From positions 94,563,059 to 94,627,058 of the forward strand of contig NC_086374.1 of the NCBI RefSeq assembly GCF_036588685.1: a DNA stretch of 64,000 nt. The letters are read 5' to 3'. This document shows positions 1 to 13,200 of this stretch, one piece after another. The notes under the pieces are model-generated. The model saw nothing but the letters and a program-made list of their open reading frames with translations, was not told the DNA's origin and searched no databases. Origin of the DNA: Mytilus trossulus. Lineage: Eukaryota; Mollusca; Bivalvia; Mytilida; Mytilidae. Every line of letters starts with the position of its first letter. Within the stretch, counting starts at the first letter, position 1. The translations under genes were made by a program, and so were the position numbers.

Positions 1-1536
1 ATGGTCAGGTAAGCATATCAGAAAATGTGATGGTTATTGGATTGAATCGTTAACAAAAATGTTTTTGAAAAGTTTCATGGAGGATTCATTTCTTTAAGAA
101 TTAATGAAGTCCTTTTGAATACTGGGTAGTAAATTGAACACTGTAAAGTCTGTAAAGCAAAAAATTAGACAGTGCTATAATGTTGTTATTAGAATGTTGG
201 AAAGATAATTTTGATTTCAATAGACAGAGGGTGCATTAGCTACAAGTCTATTTGCAAATATTTAGCCATCACGACAAGTCATTATACAATCGTAAAAAGG
301 AGTTTTTAAAATCTTTATCAGCAGTCAGTACATTTACAAAAAACAAAATGGCAGGCAAACAATACTCCTAAAACAGGTTTAGATACATTAAGATTGAGCA
401 AAATACACCATCAAAGAAAGGGAGGACATAATATACTCCGGCAGGGTTAGCAATTCCTGCTTCATCAGGAACAGTTGTCACTTACATTATTAGTAGTACA
501 TCTGAATAATTGTCACTTGAAATCTTATTTTAAATTTTTGATTTTATTGTCAGGTGTTGCTTATGTCAACAATTTTAGTAATGTTAAAATCTTGCAAAGT
601 TACATTATACGTAGTACATGTGAAAGGAGACACAAGTGCTTCATCAGTATATTGAAGGCAAAATGTCTGAGAATTACTAAATAACACACAGTTTAAACAT
701 ATTGTAATCTTTTAGCATTTCAAATGTCAAAGTGTTCGTTAAAATATAAATATTTGTTCTGGTACTTGTGATCCCATAAGGTTACATGTGCTATTGTGAT
801 ATGGAATCGCACTTAGTTTGAATGCTTAGTCTCAAAATTAAAAGTGAGACTTTTCATATTGCATTCGTCATGAATAAACCTTTATTTTTACAGTATCGTA
901 TAAAGAGACCAGAAACAAATCCAAAACCTAACCCAGTTTTTTCGGTAAGTTTATTTTTTATATAGACTTAAGTCATTGGTAATCCAATCATTTTTTAATG
1001 ACAAGTTATTTTAGTTTTGTAAAACTATGAACATGAATACACATATGTTTTGTGTAAGGAGCACACCCCTTTAAATAAAATCTGTATAGTGATCATGCAT
1101 AAATGGAGTGTATTAATTAAGATATCAAAACACAAAATGAGGCATATAGTATGTTACTGCTTACAGATGGAAAGTTAATTTGACAATTTGAAAACTAAAA
1201 TAATAATAATTAAAATCCAGAATTTTTTTACTCGTGTAATTCCATACATAGAAGAATAAAAACTGAATGATGTATGGAACTAATGAGGATAATTTTGTAA
1301 TGTCAAGAAAAAAGGTTCTCATTGTTAATACATTTTTTTGTGAGATGCTTTAACAAGTTTGATTTACTAAATGAATAATTTTTCACAGAAGATGTGTTAT
1401 TCTTTGTTTTTATGTATAATAATTTGACAATAATGTTATACAATAAAATAATTTAATGTTGCTTTAAAGTTTTTTTGCTTTATTTTGTATATTTTTATTT
1501 CAGAAGACAGGTGGAGGTCCGTCAACTAATGCATAG
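1..1536 (+). CDS. 3' end of an unidentified spliced gene (last three exons)
   Basis: Three exon pieces read in one frame. The first ends at base 8 before GTAAGC. The second is 894-944 (51 bp), after a T-rich tract ending in CAG and before GTAAGT. The third is 1504-1536, after TTTATTTCAG, and ends in TAG. The joined C-terminus is about 29 residues, basic and proline-rich (YRIKRPETNPKPNPVFS, then KTGGGPSTNA and stop). The 51-bp exon keeps phase, and the clean donors and acceptors are the main support. The rest of the gene lies left of the window. I do not recognise the protein; the tail looks like a flexible cytosolic or extracellular C-terminus with no visible domain. The splice logic is convincing, but the coding content is too short to identify. 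Confidence 0.6.
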
Positions 1537-1892
1537 ATGACTTAGAATAGTTCAATACATTTTATCAAGTGTTCCTCTAAGAGGGCTTCCATATACTCAT
1601 GTGCCAATATTAGACATGTTAGAGATATTCTTCATCTAATGAAATAGAGACATGAAAACATTGACATTGAATAATGTGCTTTGTGAATTATGTAATCATT
1701 ATATTCTATGTCCCAATTTCAAAATCATGTGTTTTAAAAGTGAGGCATATAGCATGTATATGCAGCTGATTTGTGAAGTCAGCTGTAAGTAAAAATTTCA
1801 TATATTTTAGAATAATGATCTTTATATGCTGCTCAATTGTTATTACTTTATAGGTAAAATATTATAATATAATAAATGATTTATTTTTAAAA
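1537..1892 (+). other. probable 3' UTR with poly(A) signal
   Basis: AT-rich non-coding sequence after the stop at 1536. AATAAA occurs near 1870, followed within about 20 bases by an A-run (around 1888-1900), which fits a cleavage site. Further AATAAA-type hexamers near 2123 and 3305 would allow a longer 3' UTR. Inference from signals only. Confidence 0.4.
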
Positions 1893-3422
1893 AAAAAAAT
1901 AGAAAAGAACGTAAAATGTGTTTCAAACTGAAAAACACTTAAGAAGAGAACAACACAACACAATACAGGTGTTTTCTGATGAACAGAAAAAACGCAGGGA
2001 TGTTGGTGTAAATTTATTTGTGGATATTTATACAGGGTTTTATAATGTAAAACTGTAAATATGATATATAGAATAATTATATCAGTACGGATTCATTTTA
2101 ATAGCAATTCATGTATAAAGGAATAAATGTGAGTATGTGAAATAGGGAACTTTTTCACTGTCTTTATTTTTTCATCTCAATTTTATCATCATATTTAGTG
2201 CAACATTACATATTGATCATCATTTTAGCAGATTTTTGTTTTTGAACTTTTCTAATTTTGTTAGATCTATCAATATTTTCCATTGAACATTTAGTGTGAA
2301 CACTTTAGAAGACAACTCTTTCCTTTATTGGAAACAAGCAACTTTTGCACTTATGTCCTAAGATTGTTTATGTACAGAAATAGATGTTCTTATACTTATT
2401 TATTGAAAATTGCATTTGAAATTATCTCAAATTTGATTTTTGGGAAAGGCCAGTTTGGGATTGTAAATCCAGATTTACATTATGAGTTGTAATATTGTCA
2501 TTGCGGAATCCTAATTGTTATTGATACAATGTTTTTTCTTCAAATATTGCAATTTCCAAAATATATTTCATATTTTTAAGATTATTTTTTTTTATATAAA
2601 TTTATGAATTTAACTGGTGCTATCTAGATATCTAATCCATCAAATTTCTTCCCAGATACCAGTTCTCAAAAAATAATTCTCTATATTTGCTGTTTAACAG
2701 TGATTCAAATTTTGTCAATTATCTATAGGCATACTCATTCCATAATGCATGTTCTTCCATTTAAAAATTTTAACTAATAGTTATTATTGTTTTATAAATC
2801 ATGCCTTACAATCATTTTCTATTTAACTTTTAATTAGAGCCAACTTGTTTTAAGGGTAAATGTGAGTTGTTAGTTTACATGAAGGAAAATGACTTTTTAG
2901 AATTAGTGCAATCGTCTTATTATGTACCACTTTCTTTATTCAATCAAATTGTATAAACATTATATGAATTTTATTTTGCTTTTTGTAATGATATATAAAA
3001 ATATAGTCCCCTTATGTTATGACTTCTATCAGATACATATCAATTTACATGTTCATCTTCATATATTGTAACAAAACTGTGTGATGAATATATTGTTTTT
3101 CATTCAAATCTCTTTTCTACTTGTTCTCAAAATCAGAAACATTGTTAAATGCATGTTTTAGGTGTTCTTTGATTTTATTGAGGTTTATTTTATTATTTAA
3201 AACAAGTTATATGATTAGGGCAGTACGTTTGATTATAGAAAAAGTGATACTCCGCGTTTTAAGATGTGATTATCATTTACTTAAAATGAAATTGTAATTT
3301 TTGAATAAAACATGATTTTATATCATATTTGTTTAAATATGGTAGAATGATAACTAGCTGATAATTTTAATTAAATGTCAGCAGTTAATCAAGCTATAGT
3401 TGTTAATAGATTTGGAATTTTA

Positions 3423-3457
<35 letters not shown>

Positions 3458-4200
3458 AAGTAAGTTATGTTCCATAATTACTTGTTTTGTCTTTGAAATA
3501 TTGTTATATTAAGCATATATATTTTAAGAAAAAAAATCAAAATTTATTTATACATATATATTCAATTATAAAAATAAAAATATTTTTATAATGGAGTGTT
3601 TTATTATCTAAATACTAACCTGTCTACTCAGTTAATGTAATATTCTTGTTTATGACTTTTGATGAAAATGATAACTCTGTCTTTAAAATCCTTCACATAG
3701 AAAAAAACAAGAAATATGTGACCATTTGTAATCATTGTAAAACAAATATTATCTTGTCAAAAGGATGAAGGCTGATATCTAACAAACTTGTAAACTGGTA
3801 CTTTCAAGAAAATGTTAAATGGTAAAAATACTTTCCAAACAAACTATGATTGTTATCTATGGTTAAAATGTTCTTACATAAATTATTATATGCTTGATCA
3901 GGGCTTAAAATGGGGAAAATAACCAGCTTTTGGTTGGATGTCTGAACTCTTTTTCAAAGATATTAACATTCTCAAAATTGCAGACCGGTTTTATCCCTAG
4001 GAACAAACTCTATATATCATTCAATTCTTTATTTTAAAAAATCGAGCAAAACTTTCCACAAATGCAATGATTCTCATCACCAACATACATAATAAAACCT
4101 CAAGACTTGACCATGTTGACACTTGGTAAACAAGAAAGATATCTAATTCAGGGGCAGCGATTTCAACACATTTTAACACACGGACAGGGGTGCAACAACA
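1893..4200. other. AT-rich intergenic/3' flanking DNA
   Basis: No coding exon, RNA gene or recognisable mobile element seen. The only structured feature is a TA microsatellite at about 3430-3456. It may be long 3' UTR of the gene ending at 1536. Confidence 0.4.
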
Positions 4201-4203
4201 CAA

Positions 4204-4323
4204 CATAAGAAAAAACTATATTGCAAAAGCACAACATAAGAACAAACTTAGTATATTGCAGCATCACAACATAAGAACAAACTATATTACAATAGTAAAC
4301 ATAAGAACAAACTATATTAATTA
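4204..4323 (+). repeat. short tandem repeat, period roughly 40 bp, about 3 copies
   Basis: Copies share the phrase AACATAAGAACAAACT followed by a TATATT stretch. They occur around 4206, 4229, 4267 and 4301 with uneven spacing. A local slippage-type duplication in non-coding DNA. Confidence 0.55.
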
Positions 4324-4490
4324 GTTTATAAAGGGGGGGAACTAAATATTACACTAAGTACAGATCTAAGAGTACTCACAGTTACTTACAGCAAGTTCAA
4401 AATCAATAACAACTAATAAAAAAATCAGGTGTCTATGATTAAAATATTAATCAGTACGCATCCAACAAACATTTTATTTGGTGATTAAAA

Positions 4491-4592
4491 GATGCCATTA
4501 ACGGTCAGATTAAAATATGCCATTAACATTCAAATTAAATGATGCCATTAACAGTCAGATTAAAAGATGCCATTAACAGTCAGATTAAAACA
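4491..4592 (+). repeat. 25-bp tandem repeat, four copies
   Basis: TGCCATTAAC recurs at 4493, 4518, 4543 and 4568, exactly 25 bp apart, each followed by a variant of AGTCAGATTAAAA. The second copy is the most diverged. No coding potential. Confidence 0.8.
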
Positions 4593-4599
4593 TGATCTC

Positions 4600-5300
4600 A
4601 AAATATAAGTATCGTCAGATTGTATTACAATTGAAAAAAAGGTGTATGAGAATGATATTTATTATGGTTTTAATTTACTTATAACACAATCAATATTTAT
4701 ACCAATAAGGGTGGAATTGGTTACCTTTCAGAATAAGTTTATTTAAATGATTGATAAGTTTACCTGGATCGTACTGAAATTTCTGTTAACACATCACTGT
4801 GAAATCTAGGATATGCTATTCCGTTTGAGAGAAGTTTTCTATAAGAACAGCCAAACTTACAAACTAAAGAACTTTGTATCCCTGAAGAAATAAAGTACAG
4901 GTTTAAGTAATTTGTGAAAATAAAATTCCTGACATAATTAGTTACTGGTTATACATCGATTACGCCCATTGAAATCCTAAACATCACTACAGACACGGGC
5001 ATAACAATTAAGTAAGGATATGTAAAAACACATTAAAATGGTGCCATTGGAACATTGCCGTCCGTAACAGGAAAATTAACAACAGGGAAAGAAAAATCCT
5101 CCTGTTGTCGTAAATGTTTGTGAAGAGTACCTGGTGTAACACTGAAATTTCTAAATTAAAGAAAGGACAGCTTTTGCTGTTAATAAATAATTTAAATAAA
5201 GTTACTTCCTCTGGGTAAATTTCAGCAGTACATTTAGAGAATTCTTGATTATCTAACGAAAAATGTCACCAAGATAACGGTAAGTGTTCATAAGTATCAA
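4600..5300. other. unannotated AT-rich DNA
   Basis: I see no gene. Two loosely similar stretches around 4764 and 5128 (ACCTG followed by ACTGAAATTTCT) may be fragments of a dispersed repeat in the same orientation, too diverged to define. Confidence 0.3.
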
Positions 5301-5314
5301 TTAACTAAATGTAA

Positions 5315-5600
5315 TTAAGACGGTTCTTTATTGAGGTTGGCCATTAAATGTGATTTATAACAGTAAATAAACAAGTCTAAGATTAATGGAGCACAATTGG
5401 TGCACATTTGAATACCTACAAAGAAGGGGTGAAAGATATCAGAGGGATATTCAAACTGATACATAGAAAATAAACTAACAAAGCAATGTCTCAAAAAGAA
5501 AAAGACAAACAGACAAACAATGGTACACAAGACACAACATTAAAAACTAAAGACTAAGTAACTCGAACCCCACCAAAACATGAGGATGATCTCGGGTGTT
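5315..5600 (-). mobile_element. reverse-transcriptase element fragment with its 3' tail upstream (Penelope-like candidate)
   Basis: On the minus strand, 5600-5440 matches the 3' tail found at 59802-60112 and 26150-26385. It is followed at once, at 5440-5315, by a short RT piece reading GIQMCTNCAPLILDLFIYCY, the degraded counterpart of MGTNCAPLLADLFLYYYEAD at 59202. The order tail-then-RT on one strand fits a tail-to-head junction of two copies, as reported for Penelope-like elements. The fragment is non-functional (truncated, no YIDD box left). Confidence 0.55.
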
Positions 5601-6029
5601 GATAACCTTTATATTGCTTAAACGAACATACATGTTGCAAAGGAGAAAATGTACCGCTTTAATCATCTCATAACAACTCCTGTAAGTATATCTAGCATAT
5701 TTACATTTTTCATTTGAGAAAAATGTGTAATATAAGTTGCAGCAAATACATTTGTAATCAAATTTATCATACGATGATTTAATTGAATATGAAAACGTTT
5801 GTTTGATAGGATTGTGTGGAAGTGTAGTTCAAAGAGTGGAAAAGTCAAAACTGTCAACAGAACCAAGAGGACCATCAAAAGCACGTATTTCTCTAATTAA
5901 GAATAACAATCTTTGTTTAACACTCCAACGATGGTTATTTCCACTGTTTTCATATGATTTTAAACAAGTCTAACACATCATTTTGATCTGAAAATGTCCT
6001 GTACCAATCAAGGAATATGGCTGTTGTTA

Positions 6030-6205
6030 TCCAGAGTCTCTTTCTATGTATTTTGGCGTTTGCTTTTTGTTGCAGTTCAGTACTTCCGTTGTTTCATTGT
6101 TTTCCTCATAGTTAGTTTGTTACCTGTATTTGGTTTTGCTTAATCATGTTAATCGAATTATGACTATATTGAACGGCGGTATAATACTGTTGCCTTTATT
6201 TATTA
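6030..6205 (+). repeat. dispersed repeat family R1, plus-strand copy
   Basis: Ends in a T-rich 3' part with GAACGGCGGTATAATACTGT, then TGCCTTTATTTAT. The reverse complement occurs at 29033-29215 (TACTATACCGCTGTT). The two copies in opposite orientation show it is a dispersed repeat. A third, weaker copy may lie at 7855-7965. I recall this as a common mussel repeat, but that is memory, not a search. Confidence 0.5.
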
Positions 6206-6209
6206 CAAA

Positions 6210-9140
6210 CAATAATGATTAGTTCTTTGATATTGGCCGAGATGAAACAATATTTTATGGGTTTTTGTGTAATTTAAATAACCAATACATATAGTGGGAC
6301 CTACAAATGTTCAGAGGATGCTGAATTGAGCTGAAAGGTGGTAGTGACATGATTATTTACAACATGACTCTCTGTGGAGCGTACAGCATTGAATGCAGAT
6401 GAATGTTTAATTGCATTCTTAATGAAAATTGAAAATCGAAATTAAAGCATTATCCGTAAGTGAATTTTTAAGAGTTATAAAATTCTCCCTGAACATTTGC
6501 TTTCACACATCCTTATATTTTAGACGTATACAATTAAACACAAAACCTGAAATATACCAGTCTGCCAACGTATGTATTATTTGTGATGTCGGTATTTTAA
6601 ATCTTTAAAACTTTTGTTTGGGCTACCAGCAGAGCAACAAAGCTTTGCTTGCCTACATCATGTGCAGATTTATCACAAAAAAACGAATAACTGCAAAAAC
6701 TTTAAAAGTTTTATAGATACCACCAACAGCCAATGCCGTACCAACAATTTTATTCACCGCAACGTGTGTTACATACAAACGGGATAACTGGAGGCGACTT
6801 ATTGAAATCTATTTTACTCAATATAGTGTGAAGAATTTAAAAAAAAATGATAGCCGGCATCCACGTTGTTTTGATTATAATTGGGACAATGATAATTTCC
6901 TATCTTTCTTTAAATGTCGTTTACTATCTTTGAAAGTTAACCACTGAATTTGAATTTGAATTAACTTCGTTCGCCCCTCTTTTAATCTTCGTGTTTTATT
7001 TATCCACTTTAATGGTAAACTACAATTACTTGTCGATCGAGGTTTTATTACTCTGTGGCCACTGCAACCATATATAATGCACAACTTTTAAAAGGATTGT
7101 TTTCTTGAACTCATGATGCTATTCATCAGTTATCTATAACTTTGATACACAATAATTCGTTACATCTTCATTTAATATTGTAAATATGAAAAACATGCGC
7201 ATTTAAATTTGCATTTATATAGCAAAATATTTAGGTAACAATATTTTACAGCTGTTCAGATCTTGCAAATCTATAAATAACGGCAAATCAAGGCAACATA
7301 CAAATAGTCGACAGGGAAAGCGTATCATACTGATAGTAACATGAGTAAGTTGAAACACCGACACGTCGTATAAAACTATAAAAATAATGTAGTGTCGATT
7401 TCAGGCGTTCTTGTCAATACCTCTGTAAGAACAGTTTTAATGTTTGAAGTATACACACCTTGTTAATGACGTCCATATAGTGTGACCATGTACGAGCGTA
7501 ACATGGGAAGTTGACAATTAGGAAGTTGAAAACATCATGTTATAGCTAGCGCTTTTTTAATGCTATTACATTACTACATTAGCAGGAGTATGGTCTTCAC
7601 ACAAAACTTCTCAGACAGAGTTTTGATAAAACACCACTTGTTTCGTCACAAATGTGTTTACAAATACAATATGTACATGCACTAGCGACATATTTTATTA
7701 CTCTTAGATCTTCCGATAACAGATGAGTTATTTTACCAATAGTGTCATTCTCCCGACTGTGACATTTTCACTGAATGTGAACTCACATGGCTGGTGATGC
7801 ATGCATAGCAGAGACGATTATCCTTAAAGGCACCTTGGTGTGGCTTCTTTTGGAGTTCCTTCAGTGTTTGTTTGTTACTTCGATTGTCTTCTTAATTGAT
7901 TTTTTTAGTTTGTACATCGATGAACTACTGTTGCCTATATTTATCGAATAAAAATAGCTAATTGTATAAATATTGTATGCATAATTGCTGAAGCGAAAAA
8001 TTTATTTTCAAGGATCACACCTATTTACACAAAAAGTAATCAGAGGAAGATATCGTGGAATCTAGTTTTCATGTGTGTTCTTTTTCTAGAAGAACAGTCC
8101 ATACGTTTAATTTTAGATTCTGTTATAAGCATGGTGAAATATTCTTAGTTATGCCAAATAGTGTGTCTACCTTGGCGATTTCGAAGTTATAAACACCCTT
8201 TCAACAAAAGTTATGTTCCACTCAAGGCTCAACATCTATCAATTATTATAGACATGACAAAAAGTAAACAGATATTATTTCAAAATATCTTCATATGTTT
8301 TTAAATTTTCACAATTGTTCTGCCTCGCAAGATTCATATATGTACTCTGTGGTGCTAGTATGGAAAAAATAATCACTGTTACGTTGAAAAAATTACAGAG
8401 GGAGCATGATGGTTGTGATCAGACAATCTTTTATTCCTATTAAATTGTAAAATTTACAATGCCAAATTTGTTCATTGTAACGAAGAAAGTGCGTCAAATT
8501 CAAAATAAAAGATATTAAATAATCAAAAATTAGAAGAGTATGATCGTAGTTTTGTTTGCTATTTTTCAGTTAGCGGAAAGTTCAACTACTTTTTTCCTAA
8601 AAGTATTGATGTTTTGGTCTGTTTTAAACTGCCAACATTTAAAGGGCCACTAGCTGTCAAATTCATGTTCACCAATTTGACTCAAATTCTCATACAAGTT
8701 GTTTTGTAACAATGTAAAACATTTATCCACATTATAAAAAGTCTAAAACAAACAGTTTACATGGCATGGTCATGATAATATGTAGCTTCGTTTCGTGTGT
8801 ATTTTAGACTAGACGCCATATAATTAACTGTCGAGTTGACCTCTCGAATACCACTGATGCCCATATAAACGATATAGACATAGATATAGATATAAATAGA
8901 AAGCGGAACTAGTGAAATTGGATTCTTCTAGGTCTATTTAATTTCATATGTTAATCATCATTTTTTACCTGTAAAACAGTGATTTTTTTAGGATCAAATC
9001 AGTCAATCAAATGATTTACCTTTGTTTCACTTGCAATGTTGACATTTTTTTCCTTTTAATAATCAAACACGCACACAATTCATGCGTTATCCGTCTCTAG
9101 CTAAGGGTTAAATTGAAGTTAACATGAATACGAATTCAAT
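6210..9140. other. AT-rich non-coding stretch
   Basis: No supportable exon or RNA gene. A degenerate R1-like piece (7855-7965) is the only repeat noticed. Confidence 0.3.
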
Positions 9141-9148
9141 GAGGTCAA

Positions 9149-9542
9149 TAGACCACTTTCGAGTTCATCCGTCACCGGCAAAAACTCGTCAATTATACAC
9201 GCCTTTATGACGTCATTTACCAGATAGAGGGGCTCGCCTGTATCCCTGCACTATTTACGTTCATCAAGCGTCTTAGTGATCGTCTTTGTGGAGGATAAAC
9301 TAGAAATAATGGTTGCTCTGTAGGTACTTACTGACATTTCCCTAATGACAGCAGTGTTGATTGTCAATTTTGAGAATTCAATTTGCCGAATAATTCGTAC
9401 AATATAGAATTATAGTTTTCCAACCACTCGCTTAACATTGGAAGGAAGTGACGACGCCCCTAAACGCACAAATGACGATGATAAAGGCGCGTATAATTGA
9501 CGAGTTTTTTCCGGTGACGGATGAACTCGAAAGTGGTCTATT
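9149..9542. mobile_element. MITE-like element M1 with about 65-bp terminal inverted repeats
   Basis: The left end starts TAGACCACTTTCGAGTTCAT and continues through a CGTCACCGG block and ACTCGTCAATTATA. The right end is its reverse complement, ending GAACTCGAAAGTGGTCTA. The borders read AATA-GACCAC and GTGGTC-TATT, compatible with a TA target duplication of the Tc1/mariner type. The 390-bp element has no transposase frame, so it is non-autonomous. A second copy lies at 51355-51690. Confidence 0.8.
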
Positions 9543-9995
9543 AGCAGTCACTTGCGAGCAAATAATCCATCATAATTTAAACCAAGGATTTCTTAGCTTA
9601 GTTTGACAAAGTTTGACCATACTGGCTGCTGAAAGTTAATTATTATTCCACTTTCACTTTCATTAATATTTGAACAAAAGACTTACTTTGCAAGCTAGTC
9701 AAATCTGTACCATGTGAACCGTAAACCCCTGAGTCTGCTAATGATATTTGAAAAAAGTTTCAATGCGTGCAAATTCGATAAATATGCATAGTACAGTTCT
9801 CCGTTCAAATTATTGGTGTTTAATTTAATTAGTTTTAATTTAATTAGTTTTAATACCCTTAAGTTGTTTGTGTTTGTTCCAATCTGTTCGTCTTTTGTGG
9901 TTGCGTTCTTAAAATTTGTATCGGTATTTTGTAACATTTGAAATGTTTCTATGCAGCAACTATTTTGATAGAACGCTGAGCTCTTCTTGATCGGC

Positions 9996-10089
9996 AGGTG
10001 GCAGTTAGGTCCGCTGCTGTATGCCCTGAGGTAATCGGTGCCCTGAGGTAATCGGTGCCCTGAGGTAATCGGTGCCCTGAGGTAATCGT
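9996..10089 (+). repeat. left border sequence with four copies of a 17-bp CCCTGAGGTAATCG repeat
   Basis: After a unique 25-bp lead (AGGTGGCAGTTAGGTCCGCT, then GCTGT), the 17-bp unit GCCCTGAGGTAATCGGT occurs four times (10023-10089). The lead plus about 1.5 units reappears inverted at 23026-23083, beyond the two satellite arrays. The unit core CCTGAGGTAA is also the core of both arrays. Confidence 0.85.
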
Positions 10090-10299
10090 GGTAATGCGTC
10101 ATTGATTAAATACGCACGAAAATATAGTTCTTATTTAGATAGATCTTAATACCAAATTTTAATGTGACCAAATACCAAAGATGTCAAAAACTTCCCAAAT
10201 GATTTTATTATTTGTATTCGCCGATCATTCATTTCGTATGTACGTGTATGGTGGGGATGGCTGGTAAAATTATAAACTTTTTGTTTTGTTTTATAAAAA

Positions 10300-13200
10300 A
10301 TCAATTAATTATCTGAAGTATTCATTCTAACAGGATTACCTGAGGTAACCCCAATTAAAACAACACATACAACCATTACACTCAAGTCAACTGAGGTAAC
10401 TTTATATATACATCACATAAACAATACAAATCTATGAAGTCCTACATTCTAAATTAAGAAGTTGTGTAATTAAAATATAAATGTATACACTAGTAAAGTA
10501 TGTACTAAAAATTCTTTCATAACAGGGTAACATGCGGTAACCCAAACAATAACAGCAAATACAACCTATTTAACTCAAGTTAATTCAGATCACCTTTACA
10601 TATACATCACATAAACAATATAATTTCAATGAATTCCTACATAACGAAAGAAGAAAGTGGTTTATTACAGCATAAATGCATATACTAGCAAAGTATCTAC
10701 TAAGTATTTTGTTATGACAGGGTTACCTCAGGTAACCCATAAAATAGCAACAAGTATTATCCATTGATATCAAGTTAACTAAAGTCGATATATCACATAA
10801 ACAATACACATCTATGAGGCCTACATGTAAAATAAAGAAATTGTCCGATTACAACATAACTGTTTTCACTAGCAAACCATCTAATAAGCATTCTTTATTA
10901 CATGGGTACCTGAGGTAACCCCAGACATAATTACAAATATAACCCACTTAACTTAAATGAAGTAAACTGAGATCACCTTTACATGTACATCAAATAAACA
11001 ATACAACTTTCATGAAGTCCTACATTTAAAATAAAGAAGTTTGTTTATTACAATAAATGTAAACACTACCAAAGTATCTACGAAGTATTCATTCATGACA
11101 GGGTTGCATGAGGTAACCCAAATAATTATAATAAATACAACCCATTCAACTCAAGTTAACTCAGGTTAGATTTATATATATCTCGCATACACAATACAAA
11201 TCTATGAAGTCCTACATTTTAGATTAAGAAATTGTGTCATTATAGCATAAATGCATATATATATATATATATACCAACAAATTATGTACGAAGTATTCTT
11301 TCATAACAGAGATACCTCATGTTATTTCAAAAATAATAACAAATATAATCCATTCAATTAAGTTTACTAAAGTAGCCTTTCCTGAATAGCATATAAACAA
11401 TACTTATCTATGAAGTCCAAAATGAAAAAGTAAAAGGTTTATTAGAAGTTAAATGTATTCTCTGGAAAACTATCTACGACGTATTCTTACGTGACAGGGT
11501 TACCTCAGATAACCGAAACAATCACAACAAAGATAACCCATCTAACTCAAGTTCACTCAGGTCACCTTTAAATATATATACATCACATAAACAATACAAA
11601 TCTATGAAGTCCTACATTTCAAATTAAAAAATTGCGGAATAACAATATGAATGTATACACTAGCAAAGTATCAACGAAGAATTCTTTCATAGCAGGGTTA
11701 CCTGAGGTAACCAAAACAATAACAGCAAATACAACCTATTTAACTCAAGTTAATTCAGATAACCTTAACATATACATCACATAAAAAATATAACTTCAAA
11801 GAATTCCTACATTAAAAATTAAAAGGTTGATTTATTAAACCATAAATGCATATACTAGCAAAGTATCTACTAAATATTCTGTCATGCACGCGGTTACCTC
11901 AGGTAACTCATAAAATAGAAACAAGTATTATCCATTCATATCAAGTTAACTTAAGTCGCCTTTCCAATATATCACATAAACAATACCAATCTATGAAGTC
12001 CTACATTTAAAATAAAGAAGTTGTTTGATTATAACATAAATGTTTACATACACTAGCAAACTATCTAAAAAGCATTATTCATAACATGGGTACCTCAGGT
12101 AACCCCAGATATAATTACAAATATAACCCACATAACTGAAGTTAACTGAGGTCACCTTTACATGTGCATCCACAAACAATACAACTTTCATGAAGTCCTA
12201 TATTTAGAATAAAGAAGTTTGTTTATTACAATTAATGTAAACACTAGCAAAGTGTCTACGAAGGATTAATTCATTACAGGGTTACCTCAGGTAACCATAA
12301 CAATAATAACAAAGATAACCCATCTAACTCAAGTTAACTGAGGTCACCTTTATATATATACATCACATAAACAATACAACTTTCATGAAGTCCTACATTT
12401 GAAATTAAGAAGTTTGTTCATTACAATTAATGTAAACAATAGCAAAGTACCTACAAAAAATTAATTCATTACAGGGTTACCTCAGGTAACCATAACAATA
12501 ACAACAAATACAACCAATATAACTCAAGAAAACTCAGGTATCACCTTCAAATATATATGCATCACATAAACCATACGAATGCATGAAGTCCTAAATTTTT
12601 AGATTAAAAAATTGTGTAATTAAAATATAAATATATACACTTACAAAGTATATACTAAGAATTCTTTCATAGCAGGTTTACCTGAGGTAACCAATACAAA
12701 AACAACAAAAACAACCTATTTAACTCAAGTTAATTCAGATCACCTTTACATATACATCACATAAACAATATAACTTTAATGAATTCCTACATTAAAAATG
12801 AAGAAGTTGATTTATTACACCATAAATGGATATACTAGCAAAGTATCTACTAAGTATTCTGTCATGACAGGTTATCTCAGGTAACCCATGAAATAGAAAC
12901 AAGTATTATCCATTCATTTCAAGTTAACTTAAGTCGCCTTTTAGAAATATCACATAAACAGTACACATCTATGAAGACCTATATTTAAAATAAAGAAATT
13001 GTCCGATTACAACCTAAATGTTTACACTAGCAAACTATCTCAAAAGCATTCTTCATAACATGGGTACCTGAGGTAACCCCAGACATAATTACAAATATAA
13101 CCCACTTAACTGAAGTAAACTGAGGTCACCTTTACATGTGCATCACATAAACAATACAACTTTCATGAAGTCCTACATTTAAAATAAAGAAGTTTGTTTA

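Noticed and set aside
5663-5884. 73-codon minus-strand frame with a hydrophobic start
   Set aside because: No homology or splice context was seen. It lies next to retroelement debris and may be part of it, but could not be supported.
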